Source: Glycine soja
Lineage: Eukaryota > Streptophyta > Magnoliopsida > Fabales > Fabaceae
DNA length: 64,000 bases
Assembly: GCF_004193775.1 (NCBI RefSeq)
Contig: NC_041012.1
Location: 14,777,223 to 14,841,222, forward strand
Direction of reading: 5' to 3'
Shown here: piece after piece, positions 12,753 to 25,127 of the stretch
How the letters are laid out: every line of letters begins with the position of its first letter
Numbering within the stretch: the first letter of the stretch is position 1
Made by a program: the position numbers and the translations under genes
Notes under the pieces: generated by a model
The model's input: the letters and a program-made list of their open reading frames with translations, nothing else
What the model was told of the DNA's origin: nothing
The model's database searches: none

Positions 12753-13140
12753 AATTAGACAAATTTAGATGACATAGGAACATTAATCACCTTTGTAGCG
12801 TAAAATTTTCATTGCACAAGACACATCATTATGTCTGGTCATGACTTTTAATTCGGCATCGTTACATGATTATGGGACTTGTTTACGTTATTAGTGTGCA
12901 CTGCTTTTGGGTTGCATTTTGTATTGGTCCCAATATAGGATCAGATTTTTTGTTGTGCAACTCTAATTGTATGCAGGTCAGCGTTTGACATGTTCCTGCT
13001 TGGGTCGTTCAGTCCGCCGCAACCTTCTCATACATTGGTCCAAGAAATCATCGAAAAAGCTCCTCAGGTGCTGCAATAATGACCTCTCTCCTTTTTTTTA
13101 ATTTCAAATTTTATAAGTTTATAATTACAAATAAAAATTG
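12753..13140 (+). other. Spacer between CACTA coding region and captured fragments
   Basis: No family recognised. An open segment at about 12977-13075 (AFDMFLLGSFSPPQPSHTL...) follows a CAG and could be an exon piece of a captured gene or leader sequence, but I could not assign it. Confidence 0.3.
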
Positions 13141-13141
13141 T

Positions 13142-16100
13142 TTGTTATTTTGGGAGAGACACATGAAAAGACTGTTGGTTTTGAGGAGGAAATTATAAAA
13201 AACAGAGGAGAGAAGAGAAACAATACGTATGTGGAGGAAATAGAATTATTATATTCTAATTCAAATTGTTCTCAGCAGCGATACAATAAATAGCAAAAGA
13301 TAAACTAATTAGATAACAAGATATTAGCAAAACAAAATATTAAAACTAACTTGTTCCTTAAAGATAAGAACCACTTATTGACTAGGCTAATACATTAAAA
13401 CTGCCTTACTCCTAAAATATAGGGAATCAACTTATTTACTAAATCCTATTTTAAAAATTGAAAAATAAAATATTATGCAGTTACAAAAGTATATCTTCAA
13501 CAAAGACTTTCACAATCTATACAAATTCTATAAAATTTGGCGCCACAACTTCTATTTAAATCTAATAATTCTGAGATTTCCTTACCGTCATAAGTCACCT
13601 TGGCAATATGGCAACCCACTGTTCAGATGCTTGTTAATGATTTGATGTGCAAAGTCTTGCCGATTGCATTGAAAAAGAGGAATGATTGTGAGGAACTGGC
13701 CATTACAACTGTTGTTAGTGGTAATTTGGAGGAACTAAATGCACATGAGACCGTCAGTGAGGAAAGAGTGAGTAAAATTCTTGATGTGCATGTTCATGTT
13801 GAGACTTATGTTCCTCCTACATTTGGTATTTGGGGAAATGGTGTACATTTGGCTGTGGTGGGCTATGGGAGGAATGTTGCAGCTGCTAAATATTCAGATT
13901 GGGTAAGGTCAGTTTATGCAATTTGAATTGTAAGCATTGTTTTTCATTAAAGAACTGTTCTATGCCTTTTCCTTAGACAACTCTTCTATGCTTTTTCCTT
14001 AAATCCTATATAAGAAAAATAACAAGGTATTAATGAATATAGATACAGACACTAAAGAGTATGAATATTTTTTAATCTATTATGGTTTGCTTAAATTTCT
14101 TTAATCAATTGTCTAGACATTAGGGGCATTTTCTGTTGTAGGTTAAGTTCCAGAAGGGACACATTTACGGATCAATGACATGAACTTACACAAACAAATA
14201 ATTAAAGAACTGTTAAAAATTATTTTATATAATATTGTCGTAGAAATTCTCTTTCTGTTCTACCTCCAGCCTGCATGTGTTGCCTGATGACTTGGCTTCT
14301 CAGATGATCTGATTTGATTTTTTTTTAAGAGACACTAGTGATTTAATTGTTTGATTTCCCTGAAATTATTTAGCATGTCTGTCACATGATTATAAATTTA
14401 ATTATATAATGCATTGTTGATACCCTGAAAAAAACTTTTTTTAGTGACTATAACTCCTGTAATGAATTGAAGATGATCTATTTTTCTTTTAAATTTCATT
14501 ATTAATTATTAATATTTATATCTGCAAGTTGCGGTCTCTGGCAATGTAAAATTACATCAGATTAGTCATTTTTTTGCTGCTTGTTGTGCTGATTTTCCTT
14601 CTTTATATAGTTGGAAATTTTGTCTACAATGGAGGATTAGGAAACCTCTGGAAAAGCTCAGGCCTCCCTCAGTGACATAACTGTTGCTGTCTAATGATGG
14701 GGATCAGATCCTCGAAGGTTGTGTGGCAAATTTTTTTGTTATTTGCTGCAAGGTGAGCTTAATTGATCTCTCTATTTAAATTCAAATTATATTCGGGCTT
14801 ATCTTATGCTAGAGTTCCTTATGCATGCCTTTTTTTTAATAGTAACCATACTTTTGCATCACCCTCAACAATTTGATCAAACTTTAATATTCTAACAAGA
14901 CTTCTTAAATTTGATTTGTTGTAATGCTAAAACTAATGCAACAAGCCTGCTTTAAATAGCAGTGATTGTTGACTAGGATGGACTATTCTCTGATATGATA
15001 GAGATTGACAAGCATACCTATTATTAAAAACCTCTAAGTTCATCTTCTATTCATTTTGCAGTATGGAAATTTTCAGAATGAATTCCTATTTGATGAATAC
15101 ACAGTACTCAACTACTCACTGAGTTTCAAGCCTTTTATATGTTTGTGTTGTATTTTAAAATTTTAAGATTTTGCGCTTTCATGATCATTTGATGCTCACT
15201 GCATTATTGTGATTGCAAAGGAATCATGATTTGAGTTTCTCCTGCTCTTTTGTTGTGTGTGGGCATGTATATGTGCATGTGTGTGTATTGGAACATTTTA
15301 TGAAATAAGCTTACGCATCATGGATTTTACTTTCTAGTTCTGCTTTTGGTAGACAGGCATATGCAAATTTTAGTGTTCATTTCCTATTTCATTTTAGGAA
15401 AGGAATTCAAATGATGAGAAGGCCCTGTGTGATTATGGAAAGAAATACTCTTTCCAAGTACAAACAGCTCCTATCAGCGATGGTGTTCTTCCAGGAACAA
15501 TACGCCAACTAGTGCTTCAGTATGATTTGATTATAAATGTAATTTTTTGTTGCTATATATTCTTTGACCATAAAGAAACTGTGCCCTTGTGTAAATTTTT
15601 TAGTAGAATTTATGTTATTTACTATGGTCTATATTTTAAAAATTTGCTTGACATTAGTATAGAATTAGGGTTTTATCTCGTACTGGTAACAAGAAGACTT
15701 AAAGCATTGCCTTTCTATTTTTGTAGTGTTTGAATAGTCTACTTATGATATATTGCCTTTTTGTGCACTGCCTAAGCAATCTTAATTATTATTTTTTTTC
15801 CCTTTCATATGGAGGTCTTAGATCTATTGTATCAGTTATCACAGTTATAAACTTAATTCTTAAAGCCAGTTTAGTAAGGGGGGAGTCTTGCTTTCTCTAA
15901 TATTGGGATTTTTTCATGGCCACAGAGAAATGTTAGTGGGGTAAAATGAAACTAGGTTATTATTTTGTCAGGAAGATGTCACGCTGGAAATGCAAAAGGA
16001 ATAAAAAGAAATGGGGGCAGTGTCTTATTTTATTGGATTGAGAGACTACTTAGAAGCATTGACAAGTTGCTTCTTATGTTATTTAGCAATTACTTGCATT

Positions 16101-16863
16101 GTGTGCAGGATATGAAGGAGTGAAGGAATTCCATTTCGAGAAGTTGCTCCATCATGGTCAGAATGTGAAATCTAGGAGGAGGCATTCATCACAAGTATGA
16201 CTTTGGTTTTTCAATTTCATTTATTTAGTGTTCAAATGCTTAAGAATAGTATTATACAATAGTTCTTTTTAGAAATTTCAGTATCTATGTTGACTGAGTA
16301 GCTAATGAAGACGTATGAAAGTTGTAACACTGTATAACTTCTAAAATTGCTCCTTCCTGGATCTGAATCAATGGGTGCTAATTGTTTCCAATACCTTTAA
16401 ACTGGATCAGACTAGTTGTTGGACTCAAGAAATGAACACCCTGAATTCTAAATAAAGACAAAAGCCTGGTTTTTGGGCCAGGTTTGAGCACAAACACAGT
16501 TTCCCCCTAAGAAAGAGCTTCCTCTTTCAAAAGAACAGGGAATAACAATATGACACCTTAATTTCCTTTTACAAGTCTACAACACAACTTATGTATCACT
16601 ATAACTGTCACATCATCACCTAAAAATATAACTTCCTAATCCGAAATTAATATAAAAATAAATGCCCACTAACTTCCTAATACAAATTTATAACTGCTTA
16701 AATCAAATGTTGGCCTAGCATGTTCTAACATTCACTAGGGACAAAGCAATTTCAGGAGGTATATTTCTACCGGTGCTACAATTAATTCACTTTTGTTTTT
16801 AATGATTTTGTCAACTCGAGTAACTGCAGGGTGGACCTGGGATGATCACAACTGTTATCCAGG
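13142..16863 (+). pseudogene. Class IV PLP aminotransferase-like (BCAT-like) gene fragments
   Basis: Exon-like pieces in the right order: about 13142-13174 (LLFWERHMKRL), 13603-13912 (VQMLVNDLMCKVLPIALKKR through YVPPTFGIWGNGVHLAVVGY), 14636-14754 (RKPLEKLRPP, LEGCVANFFVICCK), 15398-15510 (NDEKALCDYGKKYSF, TAPISDGVLPGTIRQLVLQ), 16110-16196 (FREVAPSWSECEI, EEAFITS) and 16830-16862 (GGPGMITTVIQ). They match plant branched-chain/D-amino-acid aminotransferase-like proteins of fold type IV; substrate unknown. It is broken: TAA at 14678-14680 inside exon 3, TAG at 16173-16175 where Trp is expected, and a frame break near 16120. Parts of the protein between 13174 and 13603, and an exon expected before GGPGMITTVIQ, are missing. 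It shares the strand of the CACTA genes upstream and the TIMELESS pieces downstream. Confidence 0.75.
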
Positions 16864-17042
16864 TAATTTATTTATTGCTTCTATATTAATGAAAAAGTAG
16901 TAAAAGGAGAGAGGTATCCAATTGTTGTCATATGTAAGTCCAATGATAGTGATCTTATTTTATGCATATTTTTGTTGTGTGTTTATGTATAATCCATTGT
17001 TCTTTCTTTGCTGCTATATTTATCATTGTTGTTTCTTGTTAG

Positions 17043-17121
17043 TGATCTTTCAGATTTAGTGGAAATCATTCACAAGGTTGTAAAGCTGATGGATAATCTT
17101 CAGTCTCGAGGAGCATTGAGG
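17043..17121 (+). pseudogene. TIM: TIMELESS single exon fragment
   Basis: A 79-bp block between an AG and a GTAAGC translates to DLSDLVEIIHKVVKLMDNLQ followed by SRGALR, a segment I recognise from the middle to C-terminal part of plant TIMELESS, a replication-fork protection factor. In an intact gene this exon lies upstream of the exons found at 21577-22282. Here it is followed instead by about 1.8 kb of unrelated AT-rich sequence and then by the later exons. It is too short to act alone; the assignment leans on the neighbouring TIMELESS exons. Confidence 0.65.
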
Positions 17122-18960
17122 GTAAGCTGAAATTATGTGTTTGTGTGTTTGTCATGAGTTAGTGATATCTTTGAAATAAAGTAGATCTAGAACAAACAAG
17201 GCAAGATGCCTGTTACCACTTTACAACATATAGTTATCAATTCAACTTCAAGTGCAATACCCTATTTGTTCATAGTGATTTCAATTTCACATTTAAAAAT
17301 AACAACTTTGCTTCCATTTGCTTTGTTAGAGATATACTAAAGCCATTAATGAGCCTTCACTAGTAGCTCAACATTTTTGGAGAGTTAGTCCTTGACATTA
17401 ATAATTAATAATGTGATACATAGAAATGTAAAAAAATTATAAAAAAATATGCTGCTGAGCATACCAACGGGAGCCACAAAAAAATCTGATGCTAAGCATA
17501 TCCTCATAAGTTGGGAACTCCCAAGTTGGGTTAGAACCAATGGGAGCCACAAATTCTGAACATGTTAATGAGGATATGTTGGATGGTACTAATGATTTTT
17601 CTGAAGATGAGCAACTACATGCATATAATGAAGTTGATTTCAAGGTTTCAACGCTATAAGTTTCTTAAATCATTTGTGGTAAGTTAACTTATTAGATTTT
17701 GGCAATTATACCTAGAGTTAACTTAGTTGTATTGATGGAAGAAAAAATTATATTATTTTTTTAATTATTCTTGAAAGTAAATTATATATATATTATTGAT
17801 GTTAGTCGGACATTAAAAAATGTTACTAGATGTCTATCTTGATTAATATATTAATTTAATTAATATATTATCGGCTTAAATTGAACTTATGAGATCATAC
17901 ACAAATAAATATTTTAATTTTTGTTAAAGAAATTATTTAATATTTAATGATTAATTAAATTAAAAAATTTAATTTGTTCAAATAATTAATTAATTTTTTA
18001 AGTGAAATATTATTATTTTGTTTGCTAGCACTAACAATATAGGTAATATTAATGAAAACTTCCGATTTGTTAGGAAAAGTGAGTTCTACAGTTAGCTACA
18101 AATGAAGCTTTTTGCTGCACACTTTAAGATACACACCCACTATTTCTCTTCTGATCCTTTTACTAAAATATTTTAAGAATTGTTTTAATTCTTCTGTTGT
18201 GCTTGTGAAAGTAGTTTGATAAATCGAAGTTAGTCTTGGTGTGGATAAATGAGAAATCCTTATATTATTGAAGAATTTTGATGTTTGAGGAAATAATATC
18301 CAAGTATTTATAGCATAATTTTACTGTAATAGTATTTTTGAATCAAAATAGATCCTTTATTTCGTTGTACGTGTTATGAACACAAGCTATTCTATCAGTC
18401 ATCGGGGCATCCAGCATTAACAAGCATAAATGATAAACATACTGAATGAAGAAGCACTTCAAGTTTCTACTTAGTGTTAAAGAAATGGATTTTACTCACT
18501 ATTTAAAAGGCCTTGTCTTGCAGCCAGCAGGCATATACTAGTGTAGTGTAAGAAACATGCTCATTCCCATAAAAGTCCAGTAAGTTTTCTTGTCTCGAGT
18601 AAGGTGAGACATGCAGGGAATTCAAGTGAGTTAATTAGAAAATTCAATTTCCCCTTGTTTGATAAGAGAAGAAGAAAAGATAGAATTAATATGGATTGTT
18701 GGGTATGTGTGGGAGAAGAGTGTAAATAATTTTAAAAAAGACAGTAGAGCTTAGTATATTATTTGTCATAAATCTCTTAGTTTTTGTACCAAGTTCGGGC
18801 TGGGCTTGGAAAAGATTAGGCCGGGGAAGGCCCAGTTGGTGAGTGAAGGAAGCAAATAAAAAAGGAGTAATAGGTTTGAGTTGATTGATGCAGGAGAGGA
18901 TGAATGGTATAGGGTTTTCCCCGACGAGTTACAGTCCCGTAATCCCTTCTTCATCCTGTT
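17122..18960. other. AT-rich filler between TIMELESS fragments; unassigned exon-like ORF
   Basis: An open plus-strand stretch at about 17542-17655 (NSEHVNEDMLDGTNDFSEDE...) is acidic and exon-like, but I do not recognise it. A related partial copy of its start, including GGGAGCCACAAA, lies about 70 bp upstream near 17468. Another open piece at about 18894-18990 (RMNGIGFSPTSYSP...) directly abuts the duplicated TIMELESS intron. The rest is AT-rich with no signal. Confidence 0.35.
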
Positions 18961-18969
18961 TTCCTAAAA

Positions 18970-19224
18970 AATTGAGACTCCAGCCACAAACATTCTTAAA
19001 AGGAGTCAGCAAGATAGATCAATTCATAGCTATTCAATTTTTTTTTGTCTTCCATATAAGATTTATCCTTTTTTCTTTTATATTTTTACATCATTGGTAC
19101 AAGCATACTTAAAGAGTCAGCATGATAGATTGATTCATAGCATTTCATTTTTTTGTTTCTCTCTAGCATATAAGATTTGGCCTTTGTTTTCACCAATGGT
19201 TCTTCCTCACTTCAAACATTCTAG
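18970..19224 (+). repeat. TIMELESS intron sequence in imperfect tandem duplication
   Basis: Two copies of a unit of about 120 bp (18970-19064 and 19088-19175) share CATTCTTAAAAGGAGTCAGC / CATACTTAAAGAGTCAGC, a GATAGATxxATTCATAGC core, a T-run and CATATAAGATTT. A third copy lies at 22385-22445 after the last TIMELESS exon of the window. In an intact gene this intron should sit between the exon ending at 22282 and the exon starting at 19225. Its presence at both ends of the exon block is the key evidence for permutation. Confidence 0.75.
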
Positions 19225-21205
19225 ATTCAAAGATGACCAACATTGCAGTCACCGTATAGCTGAAGTGCTAGATCTAGATGGTAAAATTTCACCAGCTCAA
19301 ATTTCCAATATGTTAAAAAGGTTAGGACTAGTAGTTGCACCTAGGAGAAAGATGTGTGATGCTGATGCTAAAGGACCTTTGTCTACTAGCCCTAATCAGT
19401 TAGACGGTGACAAAATAACAGGAGCTACCAATCATAAATCCGTGAATTTGGAGGGAAGCCTGTTGGTTCAGCACCTGTAAGTTTATACTGAACTCTTATG
19501 CTTATTAATTATTACTGGTATTTTTTCTTCTATTAAATTTATGTTTCCTTTAGGAAATGAAATGTTATCATTATTGTTCATCTTAATTTGACAATTTTTT
19601 TATATACATTTTGATGCATCGAATGTGTTTAAGTCTTCTCTAAGTTTGTGTTCAATTTCATATTTATAGGCAAAATAAAAAAAGAGTCCAGGCTTTCAAT
19701 AAAGATCAGGAAGCTCTAATCAAAGTTCTATATGAGCAGTGAGTACCACTTGGTTGCCTTGCATTTGATCTCTTTCTGCTCTTTGCTTGATGACTGCTGA
19801 ATGGATAGTTAAATAAGAAAATTCAATGTTTTCTGAATTTTCTATATTATTTTGCTCAGGATGACAAATAGCATTTCAATTTAGCTTTTGATTTTGTTGT
19901 TAATAGCTGGGTTGTTATTTGTGCAGATTCAAGGACCACATGAGATGTAGTTACATGATAGCCAATGCACTGGATAAGGATGGTAAATTCACTACTGCCC
20001 AAGTCTCTTGAAAACTTAAGCAGCTTGGTTTGTCTCTTCCTCTGAAGAGTTCTGGAGGAAAAATGCACCCAAAGGGTGCAGATCTCATGGATCGTTCAAA
20101 TGAAAGGATGGATGAATCTGATGATGAGACATTGGTATCACTGGTAAAAAGGTAATGTGTTTGGTTTGTAGTTTTGCTAAGCCATGCCATTAATACTTCT
20201 GTCTGTTTGCAAAATAATATTCACTCATAGACATGTGTAACTTCTTTCAAAATGCCTTATATTGTTTCAAATTTTATACGTAGCTGAATTTCAATACTTT
20301 GTCAAATGCAATTTTATTGTGCTGTCCAGATGGCTGAGTCTCTCCTAGCTGTCCTCCCTTTAACTATTATTTAATGTTTATATAAATTTAGGAAGAAAAT
20401 GGAGAGTGGCAAATTATCAAGGGGACAGTTACATGGGCAAACCAGTCAGGATAAATTATCAAAAGGCGATTCTGATGATGAAATGCTCAGCTTTGTTCTC
20501 AAGTAATGTTCCTTTACCTTCCCGTTTATAGGATCACCACTTTACTGATCAACGATAGGATCAATAATGATGGTCACAAATTTACTTTGAGCTGGTGATT
20601 CTTCCGACTCCTGCTTCTATCTGCTTTGACTTAAAAAATGATGAATTTGTCTCGTCCATCAACCACTTTTGTTTTATTTGTAATTAATTTTCTTTTTTTT
20701 TAATTTAGGAAAAAAATAAATAGCAAAGTATCAACTGAACAATTACTTGAGCCCATTAATGTGGATTCATCGTCAAGAGATGATTCTGATTATGAAATGC
20801 TCAGCTCTGCTCTCAAGTAAAATATTCCATACTTTCACTTTTCTTTCTTGGATATTATTGATCAATGATAGGAACATATGACGAATTTAGTTTGAATTGT
20901 TTATTTTTTTATGTGAAATCTTGCTACAATGTTAGTTAAGTTTGTATGTATGGAAAAATTCCTTTCTCTTGTTAATTTCTTAAAATTAATTACCCATTAT
21001 CTACATCACATGTAATTTTAGTTGTTTATTCCAGCACTGTTCGTACCAGATTTAATTTTCTTTGTATTGGTATAATTTCTGGATGCAGAAGAACTAGACG
21101 ACCATCTCTTAAATCAAAGCAAGTTGAGCTTGAAAATATCCAAATTCATGAGAGAATAATGGGTGACGATTCTTTCAATGGAGGCATAACAGAGGTTTCG
21201 GAAGG
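19225..21205 (+). pseudogene. TIM: TIMELESS C-terminal exons (distal half), with a stop
   Basis: Six exon-like blocks: about 19225-19476, 19670-19740, 19927-20151, 20392-20502, 20709-20816 and 21089-21205. They give FKDDQHCSHRIAEVLDLDGK, ISPAQISNMLKRLGL, a second copy of the same motif (FKDHMRCSYMIANALDKDGK), and acidic repeats (ESDDETLVSLVKR, DSDDEMLSFVLK, DSDYEMLSSALK). These fit the C-terminal region of plant TIMELESS, which acts with TIPIN at replication forks. An in-frame TGA at 20009-20011 interrupts AQVS/KLKQLGL. The first block starts ATTCAAAG, which completes the split codon left at 22282 (GAGAA + A), so the exons at 21577-22282 should precede it in a normal gene. Confidence 0.8.
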
Positions 21206-21576
21206 GTATGCCTTTGTCATCACTGTCATTTTTATTTTTGGTAATAGAATTTTATTTAGTGTATAATGATGTCAATGAGATTCATTTTTGCTAATATAGA
21301 CTAATGGCAAACTTTTACCACTTAATGGGAAAAGATTTCTTGTTGCAATAGCACAAATTTGCTAGTTTGATATGATTATTTAGGCTGACAATTCAGTTTA
21401 TTAACATTCCTGGGTATTTAATCCATTCATTGAACTATAAATTATAGTAACATTTATAGTTATTCAGATGTAAATATGAATCAAGGGGTGCTTCTCCTTA
21501 ACTAACACAGCAATCGACATTGATGTCCCTGCAAGGACTATGCAGGTATAGTTGATTTTCTGACTTGTTTGGTCAG

Positions 21577-22282
21577 AAAGATGCTAAAGAAAATGAAAAA
21601 GCAACCCCTCTTGTTTGTGGAACTCCTTTTCTGGAAGACTCGGAGGGAATGCCATTACGTCAATGCTGAATATTTGTTGAGCGAGCTTGAAGAAATTGGT
21701 TCATCCCCAGAAAATTTGAAGAAAGAAAGTGCCAATTGGAATAAAACTCAGGGAGATGAAGAAATTGGTTCATCCCCAGCAAAGGCGTGGACACAAGATA
21801 TCAAAAGTAAGATAAAACCCTCAAACTTTGCTTCTAAGCTTTTATGTATGATTTTGTACTTTCTATTTCTTTTGGGAAATTTTTCTGAAGCACTAAGATG
21901 ACCATTTTTAGAATGTGGGACCAATTTTCAATTTATGCTTGTTGATTGATTGGTTCATAATTATTCTTGATCACTGCAAAGAATTATCTGCAATGAATCT
22001 ACTCTTATTTTTGTTTCTTTCTTTTGTAGAGACAAGCTTGATGATGTTATTAAAGGCTTTGCACCTACCTCTGGCAGTAACAGTGACAAAGATGATCATA
22101 AGTACGTTTACAACTTGACATCAAATTTTACTTGAGATTTTATAGTTTCTGATACTTAGTTTACTTGGACATAACAGTGGGGAGCAATTGATGGAAGATG
22201 AATCTCAAATTGCTCTAAGGAGAAGGAAGAAACTTGTTCTTGATGGTGATTTGGAAAGACAAATCAAAGATCTCCATGAGAA
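21577..22282 (+). pseudogene. TIM: TIMELESS exons (proximal half), placed after the distal half
   Basis: Exon-like blocks at about 21577-21807, 22030-22102 and 22178-22282 encode RKMLKKMKKQPLLFVELLFW, KTRRECHYVNAEYLLSELE, KLDDVIKGFAPTSGSNSDKD and ALRRRKKLVLDGDLERQIKD, ending in LHE and a split codon. This is plant TIMELESS just N-terminal to the exons at 19225-21205. Inside the first block GAAGAAATTGGTTCATCCCC is duplicated (21698 and 21758 areas); the first copy looks like a local insertion. The final exon ends GAGAA before GTAGGT, in phase with the exon start at 19225, 3 kb upstream. The downstream intron contains the sequence that precedes 19225. Broken and permuted, so a pseudogene. Confidence 0.8.
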
Positions 22283-22539
22283 GTAGGTTTGACCAGATCA
22301 AACTTTTGTCTGAACTTTGGAGCATGATTTAAATTAGAGCCTTGTCAAAAAGAAATTCAGTCTTTTTTATTTTATTTTTTTTACATCATTGGTACAAACA
22401 TTCTTAAAAGGAGTGAGCAAGATAGATCAATTCATAGCTTTTCAATATTTTGTTGAATTTCATTATTTGTACTGTATTTCAATTCATAGCTTTTCAATAT
22501 TTGCACTGTATTTCAATTAATAGCTTTCCAAAAATTAAA
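22283..22539 (+). repeat. TIMELESS intron copy ending at the CACTA subterminal array
   Basis: 22283-22380 is intron following the GTAGGT donor. 22385-22445 (TACATCATTGGTACAA, CATTCTTAAAAGGAGTGAGC, GATAGATCAATTCATAGC) matches the intron copies at 18970-19175. After that, TTCAATTCATAGCTTTTCAATATTTG is locally repeated before the palindromic array begins. Confidence 0.7.
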
Positions 22540-22549
22540 AAAAAAAACT

Positions 22550-23084
22550 CCATATTCTACATCGGTTAGGCAATAAACGATGTAAAAACTCTTCAAATTC
22601 TACATCGGTTGATTGAAGACCGATGTAGAAACCTTTCCATTCGTGCCCATTCTACATCGGTTTACTGATAAACGATGTAGAAAATCTCCTCATACTACAT
22701 CGGTTTGACGATAAACGATGTAAAAACCTTTCATTTTCTACATCGGTTGATTGATAACCGATGTAGCCACGTTACCATATCTAGTCATTCTACATCGGTT
22801 GAACTATAACCGATGTAGAAACCTTTCATTTTCTACATTGGTTGACTGATAACCGATGTAGAAACCTACTCATTCAATATCGATTTCAGCCTTAGAACCG
22901 CTGTAGAAAGCTACCCATTCTACATCGGTTGTAGCTAGACAACCGATGTAGAAAAGCCGGCCTTCAAAGACGGTCATAAAATCGATGTTGTGATTCAACG
23001 ATCCCGGGTTACCACCACGCGTCATAACCGATGTAGAAAGGCTGTTAGAACCGATGTAGAAGACCTTTTTTTTAGTAGAGAGTG
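22550..23084. repeat. Palindromic subterminal repeat array, likely CACTA right end
   Basis: About nine units of 40-55 bp, most of the form TTCTACATCGGTT - short loop - AACCGATGTAGAAA, so each can fold as a hairpin. The core CTACATCGGTT or its complement occurs well over a dozen times. Dense subterminal repeats of this kind are characteristic of CACTA transposons, where they bind the element's own protein. The array ends AAGACCTTTTTTTTAGTAG and then AGAGTG near 23084, which resembles a decayed CACTA terminus (complement CACTxxCTACTAAAA). A 3-bp target duplication could not be checked because the left end is not found. Confidence 0.7.
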
Positions 23085-23573
23085 AGGGTAATTGTGAAAA
23101 TATATATTTTGGTGAGTAAATGAAAAAAAAATGTTTAATTATATTTAGTGATTCAAGCATTTTTGAATTTGCAAGGTCAAATTTTCAATGATCATCATTA
23201 TAATAATAATGACTACTAAATGTATTTTTGATAATAAAATCATTATAGAGTACCTATAAATAATAGTTTTTGATCCTTAAGTTTTACATTAAAAAAATTT
23301 AATACACCGTCTATAATGAGACTGAGCCGAGAAGAATTAAGCTGTGCAACTCTTCACAGTTGCAATGACAATAGATCATTTTGATTTAGTTTATTTCACT
23401 TTTATTTCTATCATACATTTTTATTTAGTTCCAAAAATATAATGAATATCAAATTTTTCTAACATTTGAAACATAAAATGAACTCTCTCTCCCTCTCTCT
23501 TTATATTAATTATATATCATATGTCAAATATTATAATAACTATTTTATATATAATTATATTATTATTTTATTG

Positions 23574-23614
<41 letters not shown>

Positions 23615-25066
23615 AAATACTATATACTGAGTGATACTTTGTGTAAAATTACATTATTGCATTATTAATTCAAACAATGAATTAATAATAATAATAATAA
23701 TAATAATATAAAATCACAATTTTGCAACTTCATAGCAGCCAATGCAAATATGCATATTTTTTTAATATATAAAGACAAAGATCTGTTTTGCTAGATTTGG
23801 TCTTCAAAATAAAAGAGATAAAAGCTCTCATGATTCCTTCATTTTACACTTTCATGACCACATGATTTCAACCATAACATGATTTTGTGTATAGGTAGAT
23901 GACTTTTGGTAATTTAGATTTTAAGGAATTTTCATGTTTGTGTTATTTTCTCACCTTTCTTCCTATTTTATTTTTTTCTTTTAATTGTGTTGTAAAAATG
24001 TTACATTACATGCAATTCAGATGAGTTTCTTTTTTTCCTTTCAATTATAGTTGTCGGGTTTGATTTATATTCTATATATATTGATTTGCATTTTTTATTA
24101 TTAATTTCTCCTAGAGTTTTTATCATATTATTTGAGATCACTTTCTTACATGAATAATTAATCCATTGTTTATTTATTTTTTCTAATAATTTTATTTTTA
24201 TTACCCTACTCTTTTCGTTAGATATGTATTAGTTTTGTTTGCTTCAACCACTTTCCACAATGTAAGAATACTTTTAAATTTATAAATATTTTTTTTGTGT
24301 AGTATATATTTTGATATTTCTTTCATTTTATTATCAATATTTTTTTACCAAAATTAATAAAATAGATTACCAAACAAAGTTTTTTAAAATATCAATTATT
24401 TAATATTTGTTTATTTTGTTCAAAATATCTTCATTCTTATTTTATTTAACTAATTTAGTTTTATTTAATAAAGAACTAAATTGTTAATATTAGTTATGTT
24501 TAGTAAAAAAATTTGATGATTATAATTAAGTTAATAATATATATTTTTAAATTAGTTTTATGGATAATAGTTTACCACAGCTAATATGTTTTAATTGACT
24601 TAATTATATTCAAATTCATTAATCTTAATCTTCAACATGTTCATATATATTTAATTATTAAACAAATATCCAAATAAGATAAAAAAAACTAAATGATGAA
24701 TCTCAATTTTATTTCAAATTTTATATAGAAATATTAATAATTTTTAAAATTTATTGATAAATGATTGGTTTTTAATTTTATAAATCTTAAATATTTTTAA
24801 TTTTTCTTATCAATGATTTATTTTCAACCTAAATATATTTAATGTTTATTATTTAATTTTATTCAAATCTTAAATTTTATAATAATAATAATAATAATAA
24901 TAATAGTATTAACATACAAAAGCAACGTTCTTTCATAACGTTCAATTATAAGACATTATATCATTTTTAATGATTTTAAAGAATAAATATAACATCTTAA
25001 AAAATTATAAATACTCATTAAGTATCATAAATAAAAAATAATCATAGAGTATATAATAATAATATA

Positions 25067-25119
<53 letters not shown>

Positions 25120-25127
25120 GGTTTGAT
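23085..25127. other. AT-rich spacer with microsatellites
   Basis: No gene seen. It contains (AT)n at about 23575-23610, (TAA)n at about 23683-23709, (AAT)n at about 24879-24905 and (ATT)n at about 25069-25117. The last abuts the hAT-like element that follows. Confidence 0.6.

Noticed and set aside
22550..23084. CRISPR-like regular repeats
   Set aside because: The units are palindromic and variable, with loops rather than unique spacers, in a plant nuclear context next to transposon genes.
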